Source of the DNA: Litorimonas sp964414555
GTDB taxonomy: Bacteria; Pseudomonadota; Alphaproteobacteria; Caulobacterales; Maricaulaceae
Length of the DNA: 8,985 nucleotides
Assembly: GCA_964414555.1 (NCBI GenBank)
Contig: CAYPWW010000077.1
Location: forward strand, 1 to 8,985
Direction of reading: 5' to 3'
The notes below the pieces were generated by a model. That model did not search any database and was not told where the DNA came from. It saw only the letters and a program-made list of their open reading frames with translations. This document shows positions 1 to 6,993 of the stretch, piece after piece. The translations under genes and the position numbers were made by a program. Every line of letters starts with the position of its first letter. The first letter of the stretch is position 1.

Positions 1-889
1 CATATTTCATCTTCGTCTGAAACCCGACCATATTATAGAGCGTGCCCAGCGCATTATCTTGGCGCAACTGCACAATCGCGTGGGCTTTGACAGTAGGGTT
101 ATGCGGGTTCGTCAGGCCGACAGGTTTCATTGGACCCCAGCGAAGTGTCTCGGCCCCACGTTCTGCCATGACCTCAATTGGCAGGCAGCTCTCGAAATAG
201 GGCGTGTCCTTCTCGAAGTCTTTGAATTCTGTTTTGTCAGAGTTGACCAGCGCCTCGATAAAGGCGTGATATTGATCCTTATCCAAAGGGCAGTTGATAT
301 AGTCTGCGCCGTCCCCGCCCGGGCCCTTTTTGTCATAGCGCGACTGCATCCACGCGATATCGAAATCGATGCTGTCCTTGTAAATAATCGGCGCGATGGC
401 ATCGAAGAAGGCGAGACTGTCTTCGCCCGTTTCTTCCAAGATCGCCTGCGCCAGAGACGGCGCGGTGAGGGGGCCCGTCGCGATGATTGTATTGCACCAT
501 TCGCGGGGGGGAAGGCCTTTGACCTCGCCGTATTCGATGGACACCAGTGGGTGCGCGTTCAGGACCGTTGTGACGGCGTCAGAGAAGGCATTCCGGTCCA
601 CGGCCAGCGCGCCGCCCGCGGGCAATTTCGTCATGTCGCCCATGCCCATAATCAGAGAATTGGATAGGCGCATCTCCTCATGCAGGACGCCTACAGCATT
701 GCCTGTGTGATCATCTGATCGAAAAGAGTTGGAACAGACCAGCTCTGCAAAACCGTCCGTTTCATGCGCGTCGGTCATGCGCGTGGGGCGCATCTCATGC
801 AGCACGACCGGCACGCCGCGCGACACGCATTGCCAAGCTGCTTCGGATCCAGCGAGTCCTGCGCCGATAATGTGGACGGGTTTTGTCAT
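1..889 (-). CDS. trmFO: Methylenetetrahydrofolate-tRNA-(uracil-5-)-methyltransferase TrmFO, C-terminus cut off by window edge
   Basis: TrmFO makes 5-methyluridine at position 54 of the tRNA T-loop, using methylenetetrahydrofolate as carbon donor and FADH2 as reductant; it acts in the cytoplasm. The 296 visible residues begin MTKPVHIIGAGLAGSEAAWQ, an FAD-binding Rossmann GxGxxG motif at residues 9-14. ELVCSNSFRS follows at about 49-58, with Cys52 matching B. subtilis Cys53. PAGGALAVDR lies at 90-99, NCPLDK at 199-204 and FESCLPIEVM at 232-241, where Cys235 matches the catalytic nucleophile Cys226 of B. subtilis. The visible part ends in QDNALGTLYNMVGFQTK. The family is about 435-470 residues long, so roughly a third is missing to the left. 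The frame is open throughout. I chose the ATG at 889-887 because family members start just before the Rossmann motif. An in-frame ATG at 901-899 would add four residues; neither start has a clear Shine-Dalgarno sequence. The gene diverges from the TonB-domain gene. Confidence 0.96.
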   Translation of the reverse strand, partial: MTKPVHIIGAGLAGSEAAWQCVSRGVPVVLHEMRPTRMTDAHETDGFAELVCSNSFRSDDHTGNAVGVLHEEMRLSNSLIMGMGDMTKLPAGGALAVDRNAFSDAVTTVLNAHPLVSIEYGEVKGLPPREWCNTIIATGPLTAPSLAQAILEETGEDSLAFFDAIAPIIYKDSIDFDIAWMQSRYDKKGPGGDGADYINCPLDKDQYHAFIEALVNSDKTEFKDFEKDTPYFESCLPIEVMAERGAETLRWGPMKPVGLTNPHNPTVKAHAIVQLRQDNALGTLYNMVGFQTKMKY

Positions 890-967
890 GGCCGCGCGCA
901 TAGCGCGCAGTCGCCACCCCGACAAGCGCTTGCATCAGACTTCTCGGACTGTCAGAAAATACAAAGC

Positions 968-974
968 AGGAGGG
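968..974 (+). promoter_or_regulatory. Ribosome binding site of the TonB-domain gene
   Basis: AGGAGGG lies six bases before the ATG at 981, a near-perfect match to the anti-Shine-Dalgarno sequence. It fixes the start and implies efficient translation. It is much stronger than the sites in front of uvrA, ssb and gyrA in this window. Confidence 0.8.
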
Positions 975-980
975 TAGAAT

Positions 981-2111
981 ATGAAACGCATCTTTATGGC
1001 TGTCGCTTTGGCGGCATTTCTGGCGACATCCGTTCAAACATCCGCATTTGCGAAAACTCCGCCAGAAGTCGTGAAGCCCTATAAGGCGTATCAGGCCGCT
1101 ATGAAATCCGGTGATTTGGAGGCGGCGCTATCCAGTGCCTATGAAGCTTGGCAAGCGGCAGAAGCGACACTGGGAGATCACAAATCAACGGGCGATCTCG
1201 CGCAGAATTATGGTGATCTAAATACAACCGACAAAAAAGCCCGCAAGAGACAGGTCGAAGCTTTGCGCCGCGCGCAGGAGTTGAGTCGGTTTTATGAGGA
1301 TGATGCGCCCGCGATGTATATGCAGCGCGGCATCACCCTTTCGCAAAAATTATCGTCGCGCAGCAAAGGCGCGAGCGCGCGGAAAGTCGTCGAAGATCTG
1401 ATCGAATATGCAGAGGCAAACGAGATGTCTCGCTCCATCTTCATGGCCGAGGCTTTGACGATCAAGGCTGGCACGCATTCGGCGGATCGTAATGGGAAAA
1501 AGACAGTCGCGGCGGCTGATCGTGCGATCGATATTTTCAAAGCGCCCGGCGATGGCTATGAATCTTACTACCCAGCTTTTGCATATCTCTACAAAGGCTT
1601 CGGTCATGAATATGAGGAAGAGACGATGCCCGCCTTGTTGGCCTACCAAGAGTTGATCAAGACGGCTGATCCCAACATTTACAAGAGCGATAACCTTGCA
1701 GCGCGCGCTTTGGGTCGATGGATTTTCATGCGCACGAAACTCACGGTTGGTGAAGGTGTTGAACCGGAAGACATCGAAGGCCTGTGCAGCTGCTATCCGT
1801 TTGATGTTGTGCGCAACGAAACGGTAAAACCGATTAAGCGGACGCCGCCAGAGTATCCGAAGGCTGGATTGCGTTTGAATAATTCTGGCTACAGCATTGT
1901 CCGGTTCGATTTAAATGACGACGGTAGTGTCAAAGACCCTGTGATTTTGACCTCATGGCCGCCTGATATCTTTGAGGCGTCATCTCTAAAGTCTCTGGAC
2001 GGCTGGGAATATTCCGCTCGTGCTGAAGGCGAGACCGATGAGGATCGTCAAAATATTGTGGCCACGATTCGCTATGTTCTGTCGGACTCGCAAGGACGGC
2101 CGATCTATTAG
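981..2111 (+). CDS. Secreted helical-repeat protein with C-terminal TonB domain
   Basis: The protein has 376 residues. Residues 1-24 form a Sec signal peptide: Lys-Arg, then a hydrophobic core, then an Ala-Phe-Ala cleavage site before KTPPEVV, so the mature protein should be periplasmic. Residues of about 30-265 look like irregular TPR-type helical hairpins, for example YKAYQAAMKSGDLEAA and the ALLAYQELIKTADP segment. The last ~96 residues (281-376) resemble a TonB C-terminal domain: a PPEYPKAG entry motif, then YSIVRFDLNDDGSVKDPVIL, a FEASSLKSLDGWEY helix-strand, and a final IRYVL strand. A Cys-Ser-Cys lies just before it (about 269-271). True TonB has an N-terminal membrane anchor and a proline-rich spacer; both are absent, so energy transduction through ExbBD is doubtful and the function is unknown. 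The start is supported by AGGAGGG six bases upstream. Its stop lies 8 bases from the convergent uvrA stop. Confidence 0.88.
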   Translation: MKRIFMAVALAAFLATSVQTSAFAKTPPEVVKPYKAYQAAMKSGDLEAALSSAYEAWQAAEATLGDHKSTGDLAQNYGDLNTTDKKARKRQVEALRRAQELSRFYEDDAPAMYMQRGITLSQKLSSRSKGASARKVVEDLIEYAEANEMSRSIFMAEALTIKAGTHSADRNGKKTVAAADRAIDIFKAPGDGYESYYPAFAYLYKGFGHEYEEETMPALLAYQELIKTADPNIYKSDNLAARALGRWIFMRTKLTVGEGVEPEDIEGLCSCYPFDVVRNETVKPIKRTPPEYPKAGLRLNNSGYSIVRFDLNDDGSVKDPVILTSWPPDIFEASSLKSLDGWEYSARAEGETDEDRQNIVATIRYVLSDSQGRPIY

Positions 2112-2119
2112 TCGGTGTG

Positions 2120-4981
2120 CTATTTCGCCGCTTGCGCGCGTTCCGCGTGCTTCTCCAACATAGGTTTGAGGAAGCGGCCTGTCCAACTGTCCTCAATCGC
2201 GGCGATATCCTCGGGTGTGCCGACGCCGACGATTTCGCCGCCACCGTCGCCGCCTTCTGGGCCGATGTCGATGACCCAATCGGCGGTTTTTACGACGTCC
2301 AGATTATGCTCGATAATGACCATCGTATTGCCGTTGCCGACCAGCTCATTCAGCACGGTCAGCAGTTTGTTCACATCCTCAAAATGCAGGCCTGTCGTAG
2401 GTTCGTCCAAGATGTAGAGTGTTCTCCCCGTCGCGCGTTTCGCGAGTTCTTTCGCCAGTTTCACGCGCTGCGCCTCACCGCCAGAGAGTGTCGTCGCTTG
2501 CTGTCCGACCTTTAAATAACCAAGACCGACGCGTTGCAGGGTCACCATCTTGTCACGGATCGGCGGGACGGCTTTGAAAAACTCCGCCGCTTCCTCGACT
2601 GTCATGCCTAAGACGTCGGCAATGGACTTGCCTTTGAATTTGATTTCCAGCGTTTCGCGGTTGTAGCGCGCGCCTTTGCAGACATCGCACTCCACATAGA
2701 TGTCGGGCAGAAAGTGCATCTCGATCTTGATAACGCCGCCGCCTTGGCAGGCTTCGCAGCGCCCGCCTTTGACGTTGAAGGAAAAACGACCCGGTTTGTA
2801 TCCACGGGTTTTGGCTTCGGGCAGGCCAGAGAACCAATCGCGGATCGGCGTGAAGGCGCCCGTATAGGTCGCGGGGTTTGATCGCGGAGTCCGGCCAATC
2901 GGAGATTGGTCGATATTGATGATCTTATCCAGTTGGTCGAGACCTTCCACGCTGTCGTGCGGCATGGGCGTGACCGAGGATTTGTTCAGCGTCCGCGCCG
3001 CTTGCTTGTATAGCGTCTCCATTGTGAGTGTTGATTTACCGCCGCCCGAGACGCCCGTGACACAAGTCATGAGGCCGAGCGGGAAATCGGCTGTGACGTT
3101 TTTGAGGTTGTTGCCCCTTGCGCCGCAGACCCGCAGCGTCTTTTTCTTGTCCATCTTGCGACGTGTTGCGGGGACTTCGATCTCTCGCTTGCCGGTGAGG
3201 TACTGGCCGGTGATGGATTTGCGCGCGCGCTTAATCTTGGTGGGCGTGCCGGCCACGATGATCTCGCCACCATGAACGCCGGCTTTCGGGCCCATATCGA
3301 CGACATAATCAGCCGTCAGGATCGCATCCTCATCATGCTCGACAACGATGACGGTGTTGCCCAGATCGCGCAGTTCTTGCAGCGTTTTTAACAGGCGCGC
3401 GTTGTCGCGTTGGTGCAAGCCGATGGAGGGCTCATCCAAAACATAGAGCACGCCCGTCAGGCCAGAGCCGATCTGCGAGGCGAGGCGGATACGCTGGCTT
3501 TCTCCACCAGACAGTGAACCCGACCCCCGACCAAGCGTGAGGTAATCGAGCCCCACAGCATTGAGGAATTTCAGACGGTCCAAAATCTCTTTCAGGATGC
3601 GTTCCGCGATCTCCATGTCTTTCTTTGACAGCATTTTCGGCAGGCCTTCGAAACGCGCATAGGCGTCTTTGATCGACAGCTCGCCCGGGATGGAAATGTC
3701 CATATCTGCGACCCGCACGCAGAGCGCCTCGGCGCGCAGGCGTTTGCCTTCGCAGGACTCACAGCGCGCATCAGACATATATTTGGACAGCTCTTCGCGC
3801 ATCCAACTGCTGTCGGTTTCGCGGTAGCGACGGTCGAGATTTGGGACGACGCCTTCAAAGGTTTTCGTCGTTTTGTAACTGCGTGTGCCGTCGCGGTAAT
3901 CGAATTTGATCTTCGTTTGTCCCGTGCCGAACAGAACGACATATTTCGCTTCATCTGACAGGGATTTCCAAGGCTTATCGACGCTAAACTTATAGTGCTT
4001 GGCTAGCGCTTTCAGCGTTTGCATGTAGAGGCTTTTCGGTGTTTTCGACCACGGCACGATGGCCCCGCCAGCAAGGCTGCGCGTGACATCTTGCACGATC
4101 AGTTGCTCATCGAATTTCAACTCTTTGCCGAGGCCGTCACAGGTCGGGCAGGCGCCATGCGGATTGTTGAACGAGAACAGTCTTGGCTCGACCTCGGCCA
4201 GTGTAAAGCCAGAAACGGGGCAGGCGAACTTCTCAGAGAACAACATGCGCGCGCCCGTATCGGCGTTTTCCGCGACCGCCAGTCCATCGGCGAGGCGCAC
4301 GGCTTGCTCCAAACTATCGGCGAGACGGGTTTCCAGCCCTTCGCGGACAACGACGCGGTCCACGACGACATCAATGTCATGTTTGAATTTCTTATCGAGA
4401 TCGGGCGCGTCCTCGATCCGGACGATCTCGCCATTGATCTTCGCCCGCTGAAAGCCAAGTCGCATATATTCGGCGAGGTCTTTTTTGAACTCGCCTTTGC
4501 GGTTTCGCACGACGGGCGCGAGGACGTAGAGCTTTGTCCCTTCGGGCAGGGTCATGGTGCGATCGACCATCTGCGAGATCGTCTGACTCTCAATCGGGAG
4601 GCCTGTCGCAGGCGAGTAGGGAATCCCGACCCGCGCCCAGAGCAGGCGCATATAGTCATAGATTTCCGTTACTGTGCCGACGGTCGAGCGCGGGTTCTTG
4701 GACGTTGTTTTCTGTTCAATGGAAATTGCGGGCGAGAGGCCTTCGATACTATCCACGTCAGGCTTGGACTGCAGCTCAAGGAATTGCCGCGCATAGGCCG
4801 AGAGCGACTCGACATAACGGCGCTGGCCCTCGGCATAGATCGTATCAAAGGCGAGGGAGGATTTGCCCGACCCCGACAAGCCCGTGATGACGATCAGCTT
4901 GTCGCGGGGAAGGTCAACGTCGACGCTTTTGAGGTTATGCTCGCGCGCGCCGCGGACTTCGATATTTTTCAGCATGGCCAT
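2120..4981 (-). CDS. uvrA: UvrABC excinuclease subunit A
   Basis: UvrA is the damage-sensing ATPase of nucleotide excision repair; as a dimer with UvrB it finds helix-distorting lesions and loads UvrB for UvrC incision. The 953 residues are full length for the family. The first ABC module has Walker A GLSGSGKSS at 34-42, signature LSGGE at 490-494 and Walker B VLYVLDEPSIGLH at about 511-523. The second has Walker A GVSGGGKST at 643-651, LSGGE at 832-836 and LYILDEPTTGLH at 855-866. The C-terminal zinc module is intact (CEAC 742-745, CDVC 765-768). The first zinc module reads CPVSG at 254-258 and CPTC at 278-281, so one of its four cysteines is Ser257. Another in-frame ATG lies two codons inside, at 4975-4973. 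Upstream there is only a weak GGAAAG. The gene diverges from ssb across 155 bases containing a LexA box, and converges with the TonB-domain gene. Confidence 0.98.
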   Translation of the reverse strand: MAMLKNIEVRGAREHNLKSVDVDLPRDKLIVITGLSGSGKSSLAFDTIYAEGQRRYVESLSAYARQFLELQSKPDVDSIEGLSPAISIEQKTTSKNPRSTVGTVTEIYDYMRLLWARVGIPYSPATGLPIESQTISQMVDRTMTLPEGTKLYVLAPVVRNRKGEFKKDLAEYMRLGFQRAKINGEIVRIEDAPDLDKKFKHDIDVVVDRVVVREGLETRLADSLEQAVRLADGLAVAENADTGARMLFSEKFACPVSGFTLAEVEPRLFSFNNPHGACPTCDGLGKELKFDEQLIVQDVTRSLAGGAIVPWSKTPKSLYMQTLKALAKHYKFSVDKPWKSLSDEAKYVVLFGTGQTKIKFDYRDGTRSYKTTKTFEGVVPNLDRRYRETDSSWMREELSKYMSDARCESCEGKRLRAEALCVRVADMDISIPGELSIKDAYARFEGLPKMLSKKDMEIAERILKEILDRLKFLNAVGLDYLTLGRGSGSLSGGESQRIRLASQIGSGLTGVLYVLDEPSIGLHQRDNARLLKTLQELRDLGNTVIVVEHDEDAILTADYVVDMGPKAGVHGGEIIVAGTPTKIKRARKSITGQYLTGKREIEVPATRRKMDKKKTLRVCGARGNNLKNVTADFPLGLMTCVTGVSGGGKSTLTMETLYKQAARTLNKSSVTPMPHDSVEGLDQLDKIINIDQSPIGRTPRSNPATYTGAFTPIRDWFSGLPEAKTRGYKPGRFSFNVKGGRCEACQGGGVIKIEMHFLPDIYVECDVCKGARYNRETLEIKFKGKSIADVLGMTVEEAAEFFKAVPPIRDKMVTLQRVGLGYLKVGQQATTLSGGEAQRVKLAKELAKRATGRTLYILDEPTTGLHFEDVNKLLTVLNELVGNGNTMVIIEHNLDVVKTADWVIDIGPEGGDGGGEIVGVGTPEDIAAIEDSWTGRFLKPMLEKHAERAQAAK

Positions 4982-5075
4982 GTGCGGGGGCTTTCCGGTT
5001 CTTAACAGCTTATCTACGCGTGAGCGTGGACTTAGGAGCCACTTACAATCAAAACAAGCTGAAGCAGACAGCCGC

Positions 5076-5104
5076 TTGCAGAGCTTGCGCGAAACGGCTA
5101 GAAC
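5076..5104 (+). promoter_or_regulatory. Predicted sigma-70-type promoter of ssb
   Basis: TTGCAG at 5076-5081 and TAGAAC at 5099-5104 are separated by exactly 17 bases, a reasonable -35/-10 pair. Transcription would start near 5111, leaving a leader of about 26 bases before the ssb ATG at 5137. The putative -10 overlaps the left half of the LexA box, so bound repressor would block RNA polymerase. The match to consensus is partial and no start-site data exist. No convincing promoter was found for uvrA on the other strand. Confidence 0.45.
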
Positions 5105-5115
5105 ATAAACAGAAC
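5101..5115. promoter_or_regulatory. LexA (SOS) box between uvrA and ssb
   Basis: The sequence reads GAAC-ATAAACA-GAAC, which on the other strand is GTTC-N7-GTTC. This is an exact match to the direct-repeat LexA operator established for Alphaproteobacteria, and differs from the palindromic CTGT-N8-ACAG of Gammaproteobacteria. It lies 21 bases before the ssb start and about 120 bases before the uvrA start, within the intergenic region these divergent genes share. uvrA is a classical SOS gene, and E. coli also has a LexA site between divergent uvrA and ssb, which supports a functional operator. Binding itself is inferred. Confidence 0.85.
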
Positions 5116-5136
5116 AAAACGTCTATAGGTGAAGTC

Positions 5137-5608
5137 ATGGCAGGTTCCGTCAACAAAGTCATTCTCGTCGGCAATGTCGGCAATGATCCCGAAATCCGGA
5201 CATTCGGTAATGGCGGCAAGGTCGNNNNNNNNNNAAACAGAATGGCACCGCGTTGCTGTCTTTGGTGAAGGTCTCGTCGGCGTGATTGAGCGTTATGTCA
5301 AAAAAGGCTCCAAGCTTTACATCGAAGGCAAGCTACAGACCCGCAAGTGGCAGGACCGCGACGGCAATGACAAATATACGACAGAGATCGTCTTGCAGGG
5401 CCCGGGCTCGAACATGACGATGCTAGACAGCCGCAATGAAGGCGGCGGTGGCGGAGGCCGCATGGGCGGCGGTGGTGGCGGTGGCTACAACCAAGATCGC
5501 GGCGGCTATGGCAATATGGACCAAGGTGGCGGTGGCGGCTCACGCAGTGCGTCTGCGATGGAAGGCCCAAAGCAGGACTTTGATCTGGACGATGATATCC
5601 CGTTCTAG
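5137..5608 (+). CDS. ssb: Single-stranded DNA-binding protein SSB, interrupted by an assembly gap
   Basis: SSB coats single-stranded DNA in replication, recombination and repair and recruits partners through its C-terminal tip. The first 29 codons give MAGSVNKVILVGNVGNDPEI and on to GGKV, the first strands of the OB fold. After ten N bases the sequence resumes in another frame at TEWHRVAVFGEGL (from 5237) and continues through YVKKGSKLYIEGKLQTRKW and YTTEIVLQG to the fold end near MLDSR. A long Gly-rich linker with Gly runs, Arg, Tyr and Asn follows, then the acidic tip DLDDDIPF that binds SSB partners. About 21 residues (the usual ANL-ATSE-WRD-GERKE stretch) are missing across the gap. The frame change is therefore best read as a wrong gap length, not a mutation. 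The true protein should be near 174 residues. The start is supported by AGGTGA at 5127-5132 and by the conserved N-terminus. It is probably LexA-controlled. Confidence 0.95.
5225..5234. other. Assembly gap (run of 10 N) inside ssb
   Basis: Ten undetermined bases sit in the middle of the OB-fold coding sequence. Keeping the frame requires an unknown stretch whose length is a multiple of three, so ten cannot be the true length. From my memory of alphaproteobacterial SSB proteins, about 21 codons (around 63 bases) are missing. The run of N is a placeholder joining two contigs or reads. Confidence 0.95.
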
Positions 5609-5633
5609 AGATATTGGCTTTGGGCTCTAAGCG

Positions 5634-5652
5634 CGCATCCAATTTGGATGCG
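5634..5652 (+). terminator. Hairpin after ssb, possible terminator
   Basis: CGCATCC (5634-5640) pairs perfectly with GGATGCG (5646-5652) around the loop AATTT, 25 bases after the ssb stop. The following bases, ATTGTCCTCTTGTT, are only moderately T-rich, so this is a weak intrinsic terminator candidate. It would end ssb transcription before the TadG-like gene, which would then need its own promoter in the AT-rich stretch at about 5725-5800. Confidence 0.45.
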
Positions 5653-5802
5653 GATTGTCCTCTTGTTCCCTAGCTAGACGTTAGGTAAATCACGTGTCTC
5701 ACGCGTTCTGCACGCTTTGCAGTATCTTGTTAATGACGTTTTTTTTCCAGAAATTTACACTCTTCGCGTAATTAATCTTACAAATTGAGTGGGATTTTTG
5801 AA

Positions 5803-6972
5803 ATGCTGAAGCGATTTTTGGATAATGAACGTGGCAATGTCGCTGCGATGTTTTCTTTCATCCTGGTGGGCGTTGTGGGGGTCTCTGCCCTCGCAATTGA
5901 TGGGTCGCGGATGATGTCGACTCAGGCCAAATTCCAAGACATCGCGGATGCGGCTGCCCTTGCGGGCGCATATGCAGCCGAGCAGAGCAAAACCGACCGC
6001 GTAAAGGTTGTTCAAGACGCGATTGACGTACATCTCGCAATGCTTGGGGACTCAGTTACATCTGGCGAACCACAGATTATTTTTGATGACTCATCAGAAA
6101 CCTTGACGGTTTCTATTCCTGGGCGCGTCAATCTCTTCTTTGCTAATGCTGTTGGCGTTATGAATGATAATATTTCAGCAGACACCACGACCTCCTACGC
6201 GATTGATGAGGTTAATCCTGTTTCGATTGCATTCGTTCTGGATTCCAGCGGATCAATGTCTGCCACCACCTCTGATGGGCGACGTAAAATCGACGTCTTG
6301 AAAGAGGCGACAAACGTCTTGTTCTCCGCGATTGAAGAGAGTGCACCGCGGAAGAACGTCCTGCGTAATAAAGTTCGTACGGGCATGACGGTCTATAATA
6401 GTGAGATGCTGCCTGAATATACGGTGCAGATGAATTATGGCTGGGATCAAACAACGGCCATGGTTGCGACTCTGCCGGCGGCAGGTGGGACAAACTCTAC
6501 GTTAGCTTTCGAGTCCGGGATGAATCTTTTGTTGAATGATCCCATTCAACCAGCAGACTTGAAGCAATTCATCATTTTCATGACGGACGGCTCGAATAAC
6601 GACACGACGGAAAGCGACAATACGCAAGCCCTCTGCCAGCAAGCCAAAGAAGCTGGGATCCGCGTCTATTCAGTTGCGTTTGAGGCTCCAGAGGCGGGCG
6701 AAGCCCTACTTCTGCAATGTGCCTCTCCGAATGATAGTGAAAGCGTTTCGGAATCGGGTAACTTCGATTACGATTTAGCGGAAGAGAGTGTTGATAAGAA
6801 ATGCGACAGAGACATCGATAACAACGGTAACGGCAACGAAAATTCGAAAAAGAACTGCGAGCGCGATAAATCGAAGAACTACTTTGACGCTGATAATGCG
6901 CAGCAATTTAGAGCCGCTTTCAAGCAGATCGGTGCAGAGATCGGCCGATTAGAGACTCGGATCGTCAACTAG
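5803..6972 (+). CDS. TadG-like pilus assembly membrane protein with von Willebrand factor A domain
   Basis: The 389-residue protein has the TadE/TadG-type N-terminus: FLDNERGNVAAMFSF, then a single transmembrane helix (about 14-34), then AIDGSRMMSTQAKFQDIADA and AALAGAYAAEQ. A vWA domain follows from about 138 with a complete metal-binding MIDAS: DSSGSMS at 147-153, Thr230 in GGTNS and Asp262 in TDGSN. TadG-type proteins belong to the Tad/Flp pilus apparatus; the bulk should face the periplasm. The C-terminus (YFDADNAQQFRAAFKQIGAEIGRL) is typical, but about 48 acidic, Asn-rich residues (311-358) are inserted between the QCASPN strand end and YFDA. I chose ATG 5803 because GAGTGGGA lies upstream and family members start this way; a TTG at 5785 adds six residues but has no ribosome site. 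No other tad genes are present, so this is an orphan copy within the window. It converges with sodC, 21 bases apart. Confidence 0.88.
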   Translation: MLKRFLDNERGNVAAMFSFILVGVVGVSALAIDGSRMMSTQAKFQDIADAAALAGAYAAEQSKTDRVKVVQDAIDVHLAMLGDSVTSGEPQIIFDDSSETLTVSIPGRVNLFFANAVGVMNDNISADTTTSYAIDEVNPVSIAFVLDSSGSMSATTSDGRRKIDVLKEATNVLFSAIEESAPRKNVLRNKVRTGMTVYNSEMLPEYTVQMNYGWDQTTAMVATLPAAGGTNSTLAFESGMNLLLNDPIQPADLKQFIIFMTDGSNNDTTESDNTQALCQQAKEAGIRVYSVAFEAPEAGEALLLQCASPNDSESVSESGNFDYDLAEESVDKKCDRDIDNNGNGNENSKKNCERDKSKNYFDADNAQQFRAAFKQIGAEIGRLETRIVN

Positions 6973-6993
6973 GGCGACCCGAGCAGGGGTAAG

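Noticed and set aside
59..667. Long plus-strand open frame opposite trmFO
   Set aside because: It is antisense to a clearly conserved trmFO frame, and its translation is Arg-rich without recognisable motifs.
930..955. Promoter-like TTGCAT upstream of the TonB-domain gene
   Set aside because: No acceptable -10 element is found at 16-18 bases; only a generic A-rich stretch follows.
4019..5005. 328-codon plus-strand open frame opposite the 5' part of uvrA
   Set aside because: It is a shadow of uvrA codon usage. The uvrA frame carries all ABC ATPase motifs and this one shows none.
5436..5550. GGC/GGT-rich repetitive DNA in the 3' half of ssb
   Set aside because: It is explained by the Gly-rich linker of SSB, normal for the family, and is not an independent repeat element.
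5708..5722. Small inverted repeat CTGCA-N5-TGCAG between ssb and the TadG-like gene
   Set aside because: Five-base arms are expected by chance, and nothing else marks it as an operator or terminator.
5772..5786. Possible CtrA site (TTAA-N7-TTAA) upstream of the TadG-like gene
   Set aside because: The left half TTAA is present but the right half reads AATT, so the motif is incomplete.
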